Of a DNA stretch of 64,000 bases, positions 46,886 through 57,232 are shown piece by piece; positions within the stretch are counted from its first letter, which is position 1; every line of letters begins with the position of its first letter. The notes under the pieces are model-generated. The model saw only the letters and a list, made by a program, of their open reading frames with translations, ran no database searches and was not told the origin of the DNA. Source of the stretch: Setoptus koraiensis (Eukaryota; Arthropoda); NCBI GenBank assembly GCA_048013815.1, contig CM106586.1, forward strand, positions 8,742,001 to 8,806,000, in the 5' to 3' direction. A program made the position numbers and the translations under genes.

Positions 46886-49839
46886 ACTGTTGCTTTTAAT
46901 GATGAAGTTATTGAAATGTAAATCACTTGACTCTCTCCGATGGTGATGTTTTCGATTGTTGGTTGGAGTTATTAATTTATCTTTGCGACTAAAATCAATT
47001 TCATCTCTTGCGAGTGTTGCGAATTGTGAGCCGAGCGAAACTATTAAACGAGAATTTGATCATTTATGTTATTTATAATACATATGATATGAAGTCTAAC
47101 GGGAAGCTCATTGAAGGTGTCGTCAGTATCTTATGGGAGTTATCTTGAAAAGTAATATATTTACCTTTAGTTTTAGGCGCAATTAAAGATGCTGATGACA
47201 TGTTGATGTGCTTGTTTGTGTTTGTATTATTGTAATGCTGTTGCTTACATTTGAGATCTCTGTCTAATTGAGGATGCAAAGTGGTGTCAACTAACAACTA
47301 ATTTGTTGTTGTTTGGTTCGCCGCAACGTTAATTACACAGAGCGAGAGAAAGAACTCCTATTGGCAAGATTGTTCTTGCAAGTTGCTGCTTTGTCGTTTG
47401 GAATAATGCGATGATAATCGGATAATGTCTGAATGATGACTAATCAGCTATGATACTAGTTGTTTTTTGTTTGTGAACTTTGGAAAGATTCGTTCCTTTC
47501 TTAAGATTCTTTAGTCTTGGGAAGGCATCTATTCCAATCGGTTAATAGATTTGCGGTGGAATAGCACGCGAACAGATGATTGAGAGACTGACTTAAGAAT
47601 GCGAAAATTAAAAATAGTTTATTTCCCTCTCTTCTTTACCCTTTATCTTGCATTCTTCTTCTAGTGTTATTGTATTCTTGGAGACGATGATGTTATCAAC
47701 TGCTGATATTGTTGTGCCCCTAAATCCTCTACTCAAGTTCAGGTAGTTGCAAAGTTTTGCGCACTCTTGCAATAAAATTGAATGCTTTAGCTATAAGATT
47801 TGTGGTATCGCTAACATTTCTTGTCTAGATACCAGTCTCAGTTAGAATAGAAATAGAATCCACTAAACGATTAGACTAGTCCGGAGTGTAGAAGCGCAAG
47901 CCGTATTTGTGATGAAAGGGGAAGAGTTTTATGAGGCGTTGGCAATGAAAAAGGAAGAATCAGCAACAATTACGCAACTGTAAACTCTATTTCTATTCAC
48001 TCATCTGGAAGCATCACCTGAACCGAAACAGACCAGCCACTTACAATGTAATCATCTAGTCAAGGTGTAGCTTTAAATTTGCGAATCTTTTCAGTTAATA
48101 AATCAACTGTTTATGAGTGTGTGTGTATGTAAGTATCTGACTAGAACCACTTTGAAAATAACAAACTATTATTATTGTAACTTTAAATAGTTATATGGTT
48201 GCATAGATAATGTTATGAAAGGGAGAAAGCAGCATAAAGATGCTGCAAGCGAAAAAAAGTTAAGCTTACAGTCAAATATGTGTAATCCATCTGAAATCAA
48301 CGGCAGCTCTGATTTTTTTGATCTCTCATTCATTCATTTAGTTTCGTTAACCCTCAATCTTCCATTATCCTGCTAGAGAAAGGGTTGACGCAGCTTTATT
48401 TATGACCGCTACTCGCTCCTCAACTGGCAACAGTTTATATTAGTGGTTTACAGTCGGCTGGTTGTATCAACAGGTAAAGTCGATCCTTGATCATTCTTTC
48501 TCAGCCATAACAGGTTTGAGATTGAATTATAAAATGCAAAAAACGCTCAATTGTGTTGACCATCACATTTTATTTAATTAAATTTGGCTTTATCATCCAT
48601 GCTTGTGTGACGTCACATTATTTTCATTCTGACTTATTAGACTTATTTGCATCAACAGGTAACAGCGATATCGACGGTGATTGTGTATTGATGAATTTAA
48701 ACTATATCTATATATGAAATAATCAATGCTGAACAAATGTGGTCTTGTCATAGTTACCGTCGATCAATCATTGACTTAAGTCAGGCCGTTGTCGGGCAAT
48801 TCAATTAGTCCGTTTGAAACAATTCCATTCTGATAAGTCTATCCCATGGTGAGTATATCTGGTCAGTGACCAGGTTGTTGGCAACAGACTATCATCAAGC
48901 CGAATCCTCTCACATGGATGTAATCAAGATGATGAATGAGACTCAAATTTAAGAGTCTTAGCCAGTTCTAGCATCCTTTTTTATCGGCTAAGTCGTTGTA
49001 GTCTCAAGTTCAGTCAGCGGCCATTGAACGATGTTTGGTGATTGAACTTGAACTTGAATAATCTATTCAAATTGAATGAATAGGTGAATGTGGGGTTAAA
49101 TTTTTGAGGTGGTCGTTCTTTTCTCGAGCAACTACAACCCGGCAATATCTCTCACTATTGATATCTCTCTATCATCATTTGACCCCTTTTACAAGTCATA
49201 CACAATGATGGATGTGCAATTTCTGACATATGTAAAATGTATCACTCTTGTACGATCACCTCACATATCCTAGAAGAGTTTCCATAGAGCCAAGAGAGAA
49301 AGACTGAATTAGAATGAGGGACGAGAGTTTAATTGATTGGAAATAACAATCAGAATAGAGTCGCCGGGAAACAGGTCATTGACTATACATACATCAGTCA
49401 GAATAAGCTTATTTCTTTGCTCGGTAATACTACACAATTTATTTTTGTTCATTTCCGTTTGTGATGATACAAGATGATATCAGCCAACAATATTGACATA
49501 CAGATTTCCGAATTAGGCATGTATCTAAGAGGAACAATATGAGAAACATTTTCAACGGTTTTTCTGGAGTGGGTCCGATCAATCAATACGAGATATTAGA
49601 GCATAAAATGCACAATACAGATACATATATATATTCAACAGACAAACTATATCTCCAATCGAGGCATTGGTCATTTCTCCCGAACACTCAACGGAGCCGC
49701 CCAAGAAAATAAGCGAAAAACTAGGAGCGTTAAGAATCGTTATTTGCTGCTTCATTGCAGATAACTAAGGGATAATAGGAGACGGTCAAAACACAACTGG
49801 AGCTGATTCAATTCGATGAAGAGCTGGTCGACGTGTCGG
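46886..49839. other. Upstream flank of the fibulin gene, no further gene recognised
   Basis: A short frame (MSSASLIAPKTK) at 47165-47201 on the minus strand runs into a donor GTAAAT, but it does not join the fibulin signal-peptide exon in frame. It is better explained as 5' untranslated sequence or chance. The remaining 2.5 kb is AT-rich without recognised content. Confidence 0.45.
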
Positions 49840-49956
49840 TTACAATTATGATAGTTTTAGGGTTTTATCCAGATCTTTCATTGTGGGCGACGCAATGTTG
49901 GTGACTCAGATATATGCTGTATATGTATATATGTCATCATTTGAAGATTCATATTT

Positions 49957-49970
49957 CTGGCGCGCGCCAG
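49957..49970. promoter_or_regulatory. 14-bp perfect palindrome in MP1 upstream region
   Basis: CTGGCGCGCGCCAG is a perfect palindrome and an island of GC in AT-rich DNA. It is conserved in the inverted copy at 58439-58452. A related but degenerate GTCGCGCGCAAC lies upstream of MP3 near 53355. Confidence 0.5.
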
Positions 49971-50310
49971 ATGGACTGACTGTCCGAAAAGTCATTGACG
50001 ATGCATATCAGTGAGTCTTTATCACTTGTTAACGATAATCGACAGGGTGCGAATGGAAATCATTGGGCGCTGGTAATTGAATCTGCAATATGTTGGTGCC
50101 CACCACGATCAAATGAATGAGCACACTCGGTAAGGTGAGCAAAGCAGCTACTTCTGCTAATTCAACATTGTAAGAAGCTTGTTACATTGTGTCGCTAGTG
50201 AGATAATAAGCTAAGTCAAATGAATAACGGCAGCTTGTGGCAAGCATAAATACAAGTTATCAAGAGAATATTAAAAAATCACGACTGTCGGATAAGATAC
50301 TATTGAACTA

Positions 50311-50343
50311 GGCCAATCCAACACAGTGCTGGTGATTTGTTGC
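50311..50343 (+). promoter_or_regulatory. Shared MP leader element before MP1 ATG
   Basis: The core is CCAATC, then ACAGTGCTGGTG, then ATTTGTTGC, ending 4 bases before the ATG. It recurs before MP2 (51094-51120, shortened), MP3 (53419-53449) and MP4 (57964-57996, minus strand). Position relative to the TATA-like GCATAAATACA about 70 bp upstream suggests it is 5' leader. Confidence 0.55.
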
Positions 50344-50347
50344 GGGC

Positions 50348-50629
50348 ATGCCGCAACTTCCTCGGCCGAAGCCCGAGGAAGACCGACCCTGGATACCGAT
50401 GTCAATTATAATAGTTATAGTTATTGTGGGTTTAATTTTTGAATGTTTGATGGAATGGGGTGAGAGTCTCGCCAAATTCTATTTACTGAATAGAGTCGAG
50501 AACACAAGAGATGACCAAACACCTGATAACCCTTGGTCCCCACAACCTCTATATCCTGTCACACCTGATCAAAATAGAGATGCAAGACGGGTCAGCCAGC
50601 GAGGACCAGGCCGACCAGTTCGCCAGTGA
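50348..50629 (+). CDS. MP1: small single-pass membrane protein with Pro/Arg-rich tail
   Basis: Single-exon frame of 93 residues. A Pro/charged head (MPQLPRPKPEEDRPW) is followed by a hydrophobic segment at about 17-34 (MSIIIVIVIVGLIFECL), a juxtamembrane KFYLLNR motif and a Pro-rich tail with TPDQNRDARR and RGPGRPVRQ. The tail is a diverged form of the tail of MP2-MP4. There is no cleavable signal peptide; the segment probably acts as an anchor. AATAAA lies at 50681, 52 bp after the stop, and a TATA-like GCATAAATACA near 50246. The function is unknown and I recognise no named family. Paralogy with the three neighbours, sharing the leader element, is the best evidence that it is a gene. Confidence 0.62.
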   Translation: MPQLPRPKPEEDRPWIPMSIIIVIVIVGLIFECLMEWGESLAKFYLLNRVENTRDDQTPDNPWSPQPLYPVTPDQNRDARRVSQRGPGRPVRQ

Positions 50630-51093
50630 GCACGCCGAGAAGCAGGCTGTAGTGATGTTGATGAGATGATGCCGAGATGCAATAAATCTTATTCTTTCAC
50701 AAAATATATAATTAATTAAAATAGCCTATATCTCGTCCAAATTGATGTTTCATTCTTTGTTTCCAACCCGTACAGTTCAAAAGTTAGTTTTTCTTCAAAA
50801 AATCAAAAAGCATCAAACCTAGAATCTTCAAACTTTACCCAAAACACCATCTATATGCAGGTAAGTATGTGTGAAAAAATGAACAAGAAAGCTCGACCCG
50901 AATCCGAGATACTTACTGTTTCATTAATCTTTTCCAGCAGTGTAAGGGCTTGTCGGCTGCACTGCTGCCCGCGAGATAATGAGTTACATTGAATGTACAA
51001 CGTTTGCTGCTGGCGTGCATAAATACATGTGTCTAACAAAGTTGTAAGTGAATATTTGAAAAAAACAATTGCTAGATTGGACACAATTGGACA

Positions 51094-51120
51094 GGACCAA
51101 TCAAATACAGTGCTAGTGCC
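51094..51120 (+). promoter_or_regulatory. Shared MP leader element before MP2 ATG
   Basis: GGACCAATCAAATACAGTGC followed by TAGTGCC, six bases before the ATG. It is the shortened member of the four-copy element. Confidence 0.5.
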
Positions 51121-51125
51121 AAGAC

Positions 51126-51461
51126 ATGCACTGGGACCGTCATGACCCGGGACCCGAAACAGAGCGTGAATGGTGGTTTTTTGTCTACTTGGCTCTCTTT
51201 TGCTTAGCTGTGTTGGTGTTCGTTCGTTGCTCCATATGTATTTATCAATATGGATGTCAATTTTTGTGCACTAACTATTTTCTGAGAAGAGACAGCTTTT
51301 TCGCACCAGCTACAGGAGCACTTGATCACCCTCCTTCATACCCCCGAACACCCCCATACCCACCTTATGGATCACCTGACCCACCTGACCAAAACAGAGA
51401 TGATGCAAGAGACAGCAGACCGGTTAACCAGCGCGGACCAGGCCGAGCAGCACGTTATTAA
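51126..51461 (+). CDS. MP2: small single-pass membrane protein, constant tail
   Basis: 111 residues in a single exon. An acidic head (MHWDRHDPGPETEREW) precedes a long hydrophobic segment at about 16-38 (WFFVYLALFCLAVLVFV), a Cys-rich stretch, and the juxtamembrane TNYFLRR motif. The tail is HPPSYPRTPPYPPYGSPDPP, then DQNRDDARDSRPVNQRGPG and a final Tyr. PPSY is a PPxY motif of the kind bound by WW domains. The nucleotide sequence of the tail and about 450 bp beyond the stop is almost identical to MP3 and, inverted, MP4, while the head and membrane segment are unrelated. A GCATAAATACA box lies near 51016. Function unknown. Confidence 0.65.
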   Translation: MHWDRHDPGPETEREWWFFVYLALFCLAVLVFVRCSICIYQYGCQFLCTNYFLRRDSFFAPATGALDHPPSYPRTPPYPPYGSPDPPDQNRDDARDSRPVNQRGPGRAARY

Positions 51462-51563
51462 GATGCTATTGAGTCGCCATTAAGATGTCACTAATTGTGT
51501 GCTGCATGACCAACAACAACCGAGAGGTAATTTTCAAGTAATTTCTGCTAATTAATACACTTG

Positions 51564-51846
51564 TCAGTTGCTATCTGCGAAACACAGTAACATTATTGCA
51601 TCAAATGACTTATTTGCTGCTGCCATACGCTCATCGATTCGCTCATATCTGATCAGCTGCTTCTCGAATTTCTCTTTGAGTGGCGTCCAACTAGTTTCTT
51701 GCTTCCAGTGCCATCCCGAATTGATGCCACAAAATATCCAGTCATTTGCATGCTCTCATCATACAACATTCCAAGGTTACAAAAGTTTAGACTGCTTGTT
51801 TTCAATGTGCATCGCCAACGCTTCAGCACTTACCTGTCGTCTTCAT
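51564..51846 (-). CDS. X1: putative two-exon gene for a 67-residue charged protein
   Basis: Reading the minus strand, ATGAAGACGACAG at 51834-51846 ends in a strong donor (CAG|GTAAGT). A 79-bp intron leads to an exon at 51564-51754. The join gives MKTTEHANDWIFCGINSG, then WHWKQETSWTPLKEKFEKQL and a helical tail IRYERIDERMAAANKSFDA ending CFADSN. The composition (five Trp/aromatic clusters, many Glu, Lys, Arg) looks far more like a protein than the Ser/Cys-rich frame on the opposite strand. Two near-identical copies exist (X2, X3). The acceptor (GATGAG) has a weak pyrimidine tract, so splicing needs RNA evidence. It converges on MP2. Alternatives: a shared 3' untranslated block of the MP genes. 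Confidence 0.35.
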
Positions 51847-52373
51847 AATGGTTGTTGTTGTTGTTGTTTTCGACTATTGGACATAGTAGAGGGTCGCATA
51901 GGCACGCCGAGTGGAGCCCGTTATAGAGATGACAATCGATATGATATCAATCGTGCCACACGATCAACTACAAGCGACTAGCAACCAAACGGAAGTGCCG
52001 AAGAAAGATATGGGCATATTAAAGTTGATTCTATTTGTTTGTGCGGTTTGTAAAGACTCTAGTATTGCATTATATTCAACATATGATAGATAACTGGTTA
52101 TCACTATCAGTATTAACTTGATTTGATTGCACAATACTACTCCCTATTATGACTGATTGGTATGCTGTCTAGGGCGGTGCCACAGCTTCGTTTGGCTGAT
52201 AGGCTGATAGATGGTTTTTTGTAACAATAAATGATATTCATCTGCCGCAAACAACTTTCACCATCTTGCACAAAATATTATTTCTTTTGTGGTTACGAAA
52301 GGCGCTGGGGGAAAAAAAGGCACGTAAAGCCATAATTATGTACGCGTTTGTGCAAACGATAATTGCCTACGCT

Positions 52374-52445
52374 ATTTGCATATTTGTTTACATTTGCCTG
52401 CCTGTCTGTCTGTCTGTCCAAAGTGGCCCGGCGGAAGTATAAATA
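52374..52445 (+). promoter_or_regulatory. YG1 core promoter with octamer and TATA box
   Basis: A perfect ATTTGCAT octamer (52374-52381) lies 57 bp before TATAAATA (52438-52445). The TATA box is 144 bp before the ATG, which suits a 5' leader of about 110 nt. The same pair is present, inverted, before YG3. Confidence 0.6.
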
Positions 52446-52588
52446 TCGGCACATCGGCACACCACAACCTCACTTGTCTTTGAGATTTCAAACGAAAACC
52501 ATCGAATTCACTTCAAACTCAATCAACCTTCTAGGTCATTCTAGCTACTCTAGCACCAAACAACCCAAACGCCAAACCAAACGTCAAA

Positions 52589-53012
52589 ATGATTAAGGCA
52601 CTTGTAAGTATACTCACACTAATAGTCACTGTTACTGTTTGACATTTCTCGTGACATAATTCACAAACAAACAAGTCAATTAACTTTTACTAATTTTCAA
52701 TTTCAATTGTTTTCGTCCACAATCACACAAACAAACAATTTCAGATCTTGATTGCTGCTCTACTCGTCGTTTGCGCTGCTGTCGCATCGGCCCAATACTA
52801 CTACGCTGGATACCCAGCTTACTCGTCAGTCGGTTACGGATATGCCTATCCAGCATATGGGTAAGTGTTAACCGGTTATATCTCTATTATCAGCTAATTG
52901 ACACCAAAACACAGAGAATTGACTAACAATAAAAACTTATCTGATTTTCAACCCGATTGGACCATCCGATTGAACACACAGATACTCTGGCTACTATTAC
53001 GGAAAGAAATGA
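52589..53012 (+). CDS. YG1: secreted Tyr/Gly-rich short peptide
   Basis: Three exons: 52589-52603, 52745-52860 and 52982-53012, with consensus GTAAGT donors and CAG acceptors (phases 0 and 2). The 53-residue product starts MIKALILIAALLVVCAAVAS with cleavage expected before AQYYYAGY. The mature part is about 32 residues of Tyr, Gly, Ala and Pro ending GYSGYYYGKK. Gly-Lys-Lys at the end is the standard signal for carboxypeptidase trimming and C-terminal amidation. TATAAATA lies upstream and AATAAA at 53137. Tyr/Gly-rich secreted peptides are known as antimicrobial, cuticular or silk-like components in arthropods and nematodes. Which role applies here cannot be told from sequence. Confidence 0.85.
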
Positions 53013-53236
53013 GCAGTGAGACAGTTTATTGTCCCATTCTACCCATTCAATGACATCAATTGATCTTGGATCGATTGGTTCTTGACAAACGAACATTCGG
53101 ATACATTCTTGAGATAATTCAATGCGATAAAACAACAATAAAAATCTATACATCACCAATGGTGAATCATTGCAGTCAATAAGAAAAGTTTTCGTCTCCA
53201 TCCCTCTTTGTTGTCGTTGGATTGAATTTTATTGAG

Positions 53237-53240
<4 letters not shown>

Positions 53241-53281
<41 letters not shown>
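53241..53281. repeat. CT microsatellite
   Basis: About 40 bp of uninterrupted CT repeats between YG1 and MP3. Confidence 0.95.
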
Positions 53282-53284
<3 letters not shown>

Positions 53285-53418
53285 ACATATAAACCTTTCT
53301 TTCCTCTCTATTCATTCCAACAACAACCACAATATTTGAAATATAATATTTCTGTCGCGCGCAACAGCGAGAAAAGTGATTGACGCTGCATTCATGTATC
53401 AGTAAGGATCAGCTTTTT

Positions 53419-53449
53419 GCAATCTAATACAGTGCTGGTGATTTGTTGC
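53419..53449 (+). promoter_or_regulatory. Shared MP leader element before MP3 ATG
   Basis: CAATCTAATACAGTGCTGGT followed by GATTTGTTGC, 13 bases before the ATG. Confidence 0.55.
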
Positions 53450-53462
53450 AAGCACTTGAGTC

Positions 53463-53789
53463 ATGATGACAAACCAACGGACTAATTATCCTCCAGGGTT
53501 TTTTCCAGAACCACCGAAGAAGGATCCTACAGGAGTGATATTTGTTTTAGTTTTATTTGGCCTAATGCTCCTTGTAGCGTGTGCGATCGAAATAAATGGA
53601 AGGTACAAGGATTTCTATCTACTGAGATTAGCCCAAGGAGGCAGATCTTTTGCTTACAACCCACCACTTCCCCGAAACCCCCCATACCCACCTTATGGAT
53701 CACCTGACCCACCTGACCAAAACAGAGATGATGCAAGAGACAGCAGACCGGTTAACCAGCGCGGACCAGGCCGAGCAGCACGTTATTAA
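53463..53789 (+). CDS. MP3: small single-pass membrane protein, constant tail
   Basis: 108 residues in one exon. The head MMTNQRTNYPPGFFPEPPKK precedes a hydrophobic segment at about 24-42 (VIFVLVLFGLMLLVACAI), then the juxtamembrane DFYLLRL motif and a Pro-rich linker. The last 36 residues, from PPYPPYGSPDPP to the final RAARY, are identical to MP2. The heads of MP2 and MP3 show no alignable similarity. A second Met is adjacent (53466). No signal-peptide cleavage site or catalytic motif is seen. Function unknown; membrane location is inferred from hydrophobicity alone. Confidence 0.65.
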   Translation: MMTNQRTNYPPGFFPEPPKKDPTGVIFVLVLFGLMLLVACAIEINGRYKDFYLLRLAQGGRSFAYNPPLPRNPPYPPYGSPDPPDQNRDDARDSRPVNQRGPGRAARY

Positions 53790-53891
53790 GATGCTATTGA
53801 GTCGTTATTGAGATGTCACTAATTGTGTGCCACATGACCAACAACAACCGAGAGGTAATTTTCAAGTAATTTCTGCTAATTAATACACTTG

Positions 53892-54174
53892 TCAGTTGCT
53901 ATCTGCGAAACACAGTAACATTATTGCATCAAATGACTTATTTGCTGCTGCCATACGCTCATCGATTCGCTCATATCTGATCAGCTGCTTCTCGAATTTC
54001 TCTTTGAGTGGCGTCCAACTAGTTTCTTGCTTCCAGTGCCATCCCGAATTGATGCCACAAAATATCCAGTCATTTGCATGCTCTCATCATACAACATTCC
54101 AAGGTTACAAAAGTTTAGACTGCTTGTTTTCAATGTGCATCGCCAACGCTTCAGCACTTACCTGTCGTCTTCAT
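53892..54174 (-). CDS. X2: putative two-exon gene, copy of X1
   Basis: Exons 54162-54174 and 53892-54082 by alignment to X1, with the same start, donor, 79-bp intron and stop; the product appears identical to X1. The homologous block continues further upstream of X2 and X3 than of X1, to about 54361, and includes an upstream frame starting MCETTLASPNSNLLYTFHDN in the same phase, closed by a TAG before the X start. It converges on MP3. Confidence 0.33.
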
Positions 54175-54440
54175 AATGGTTGTTGTTGTTGTTTTCGACT
54201 ATTGGACATAGGAGAGGGTCGCGTTTTCGCATCGCCAGCACCTGACCGTCATTGGTGTGTTATCGTGAAAGGTATACAACAGGTTGGAGTTTGGGCTGGC
54301 CAAGGTCGTTTCACACATAAAGCTTTCTTTTCTTCCTATCTATTCCAACAACAACAACAACGAGGTTTTGCCTACTGCATGCTTAATTGGAGTCGTTAAC
54401 TAAATCTTTTCCACCGAGAATGCCATTCTGCAACAAACTA

Positions 54441-54595
54441 TTTCTTTCTCTTTCTCTTTCTCTTTCTCTTTCTCTTTCTCTTTCTCTTTCTCTTTCTCTT
54501 TCTCTTTCTCTTTCTCTTTCTCTTTCTCTTTCTCTTTCTCTTTCTCTTTCTCTTTCTCTTTCTCTTTCTCTTTCTCTTTCTCTTTCTCTTTCTCT

Positions 54596-54670
<75 letters not shown>

Positions 54671-54685
54671 TCCCTCTCCCACTCC
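54441..54685. repeat. Long pyrimidine tract: TTTCTC array followed by TC array
   Basis: Roughly 27 TTTCTC hexamers run into about 30 TC units and a short CCCTCT tail, giving about 245 nt of pure pyrimidine on the + strand. Such mirror-symmetric tracts can form triplex DNA. It lies close to the centre of the inverted cluster. The long frames it creates on both strands (poly Leu-Ser, Arg-Glu, Lys-Glu) are artefacts of the repeat. Confidence 0.97.
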
Positions 54686-56039
54686 CACGATATTGGCTTC
54701 GCATCAGTTTTATTTGCTTCCAGCAATACATGCTTGCCTGTACCTAGATAGACTAGACTCTTGCCGATCAATTGTGTCTCCCAATGAAGTAACCAGAAAA
54801 CTTCGCTTTCTCTCAACCTAAACAAATCACACATGCTGCCTTGAGCCACCCTGAACAAATGGTAATTTCCTGATCATTGCGAGGCACGACAAAATTGTCA
54901 CTATTTTTCTCTCTTAAAATATCTGTCGCCCCGAAAAGCCACCTCCAGTAGATTCTTCAGCACGATGTCCTTCGAGCTGGCTAATTAAACAATAGATGCA
55001 GTTCTATTCGCTCAGTTATCCAATTGAAACTAGCTAAAATAATTGAAATCGATAAATGTAACCCTTTTGGCACTTGCACTCTCCATTGGATATCCATTAA
55101 ATTGCAATTAATATTTATCAAATGAAGAATGCACTGCTGTGCAACACAATATGGGCGAGCAAGTTTTTGCTCAGCACACAAAGCGCTCTTATGTAATTTG
55201 TCGTGTTTTTCGAGTCACACGAATGGCCCTAACATCTTCTGTGCCATTTAGAAGAAAAGCCAGATTTATAGCTTTTTGATTTATGGCTTTTCGTTGATTC
55301 TCAATCACGATAAATACATTAATTATACATTCTGTGTGTATCTTACATTAATGTATTCCATGTAAGATACACATGAAATATATTAATGTATTTTACCACG
55401 AGTATATTCATAGAATTAATTAGTTAATTCGTCCAAAGGCATGTTGCTATGTCCCTGTGGGTAGAATATAGTTGAGCATCGTTATGGCTTTCTTATCTTA
55501 TCGTCGAATATGCGTTCATTCTAGAGCTTTACACTGGAACCTTTTTCTTCCCAATGCGCACAAAAGAAACTGATTTTTCCGCGATTTATCTTATCGCCAA
55601 CGAAAAGTGGTTTTCATATATTTGAGCATGCTGGTTTTTTCCATTTGTCAATGTGATCCAACAACCCGGGATGCCAATCTCTCGTGTTGTTACCTCGGGT
55701 GCAACTTAATTGAACGAAGCAGCGAAAATGGTTCAGTTAAATTGAAAAGAGGTTAGTTTATGTGTGTCGGGACAACTCTTATTGCTAATAGTTGTTTGCT
55801 AGACACATTGACTGTGGCTGCTAATGGCCAATTTGAGCCGTCCATCACCGATGGGCGCATCATCAATCCGATGATATCGGCCACTTGCGCAAATAAAATC
55901 ACTATAAAAGGGGCACGATCTGTTCGCCGATAGTCATCACTCTCACTACCATTTGACAACATCAACACCAACAACAATTGGCAGTTAAACTATTTGCTAC
56001 TTGCAAGCTGAAACAAGATCAACCACTAAACCAAACAAA
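54686..56039. other. Region between the pyrimidine tract and YG2
   Basis: AT-rich DNA with a short inverted repeat TGTGTATCTTACATTAATGT near 55334 and its near-complement around 55362. TATAAAAG at 55903-55910 is a good TATA box for YG2, 130 bp before its ATG, with an initiator-like TCATCACTC about 25 bp further on. Confidence 0.55.
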
Positions 56040-56454
56040 ATGATTAAGACACTCGTAAGTCACATTACCATGAGCAACAGTTACCACCCTGATGCAACAA
56101 TTAATACTTAATAAATAACAATCAATAATCTCTAATTACCAATAATGATAATAATTACTATGACCTCGGCGATGATTTTCTCAGGCTCTCATCGCTGCTC
56201 TAGTTGTTGTTTCCGTTGCGGTCGCTAGCGCTCAATACCATTACGGTCACGGTGGCAGTGGCTACTCAGGATACGGAGGACACGGGGGATACGGATCATA
56301 CGGAGGTTACGGAGGACAAGCAGGATACGGAGCGTACAACGGCTACAATGGCGGATATAGCGCCGCCTACCCAGGCTCGTACGGATATTCATCGGGCTAT
56401 GCCTATCCCAATAACGGTTACGGTAGCTCGTACGGCGGATATTATGGCAAATAA
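56040..56454 (+). CDS. YG2: secreted Gly/Tyr-rich peptide, longer paralog
   Basis: Two exons: 56040-56054 (MIKTL) and 56185-56454; 94 residues. The signal peptide (MIKTLALIAALVVVSVAVAS) is clearly related to that of YG1, with the same phase-0 intron after codon 5. The mature chain starts AQYHYGHGGSGYSGYGGHGG and continues as GYGG, GYNG and GYSS units, with a Pro-containing middle, to SSYGGYYGK. It ends Tyr-Tyr-Gly-Lys, again an amidation-type end. There is no second intron. AATAAA is at 56713. It is the most diverged of the three paralogs and sits between the two inverted arms. Confidence 0.88.
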
Positions 56455-57034
56455 TGAGATGTAACCATGAAAAATTTGTTTGCGGCATATGACCACTGTC
56501 TCTCTGATTCCATTGTTTATCATCCTTATCATTAGCATTATTATATATTAATAATGATAGATCAATCAATTTACTATTCAATTGGTTGATTGAGACGCAT
56601 TGCAGCGAGCTTATGACGATACTCTGTTTCACTCAAATCCAATTCAACATGCACAACATCTTGTGATGCATCAATATGTGTAACTACGTCTTGTTAGTGA
56701 AACAAGTTTCTCAATAAAACAAAACATTACGAACGTGTTTTACTCTCTACGTTTCCAAGTCAAACTGGCTGCTCGCTTATTGTCTTGTTAGCTTCTTTCG
56801 ATCACGAATTCAGACTGAACGGTCCGCTGTCAATGCAACTAACATACTCTTCATCTACTATCTGGAAACTTTTTGGCGCATTGCACAAGATTGAGATCAA
56901 TCGATGAACATGAGCTCACTACAGGAAAGAGAGAGAGCGAGGAAAATGCGAGCGGCAGGTTGACAAATTTCTACATGAGAGAACAAGCAAAGTCGGTAGG
57001 AAATATTCCAAATCGAATGGAAAAGGCGGCATAG
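56455..57034. other. 3' flank of YG2
   Basis: Contains the probable YG2 polyadenylation signal (AATAAA, 56713-56718) and otherwise nothing recognisable. The inverted X/MP block begins near 57035. Confidence 0.5.
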
Positions 57035-57232
57035 TCAAGATGGTTGTTGTTGTTGTTGGAATAGATAGGAAGAAAAGAAAGCTTTATGTGTGAAACGACC
57101 TTGGCCAGCCCAAACTCCAACCTGTTGTATACCTTTCACGATAACACGCCAATGACGGTCAGGTGCTGGCGATGCGAAAGGGCGACCCTTTTCTATGTCC
57201 AATAGTCGAAAACAACAACAACAACAACCATT

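Larger units (their letters stand above)
49840..50345 (+). repeat. Left arm of long inverted duplication (MP1 upstream region)
   Basis: This segment reappears in reverse complement at about 57965-58570. The match includes CTGGCGCGCGCCAG, the GTTGGTGCCCACCACGATC stretch, the GCATAAATACAAG TATA-like box and the pre-ATG element of MP1. The other arm carries an extra block of roughly 100 bp near 58289-58400. Confidence 0.88.

Noticed and set aside
51568-51981. Ser/Cys-rich frame MLSAKHSNIIASNDLFAAA on the MP strand, also at 53896 and inverted at 57511
   Set aside because: It is the complement of the putative X exons. It lies just downstream of the MP stops with no promoter of its own, and contains a poly-Cys run from a TTG repeat. 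The X reading has better composition and splice sites, though neither is proven.
54383-54858. Long frames of Leu-Ser, Arg-Glu or Lys-Glu repeats
   Set aside because: Produced entirely by the TTTCTC and TC arrays in every frame.
56225-56632. 135-codon minus-strand frame opposite YG2
   Set aside because: Pure shadow of the Gly/Tyr coding repeat of YG2.
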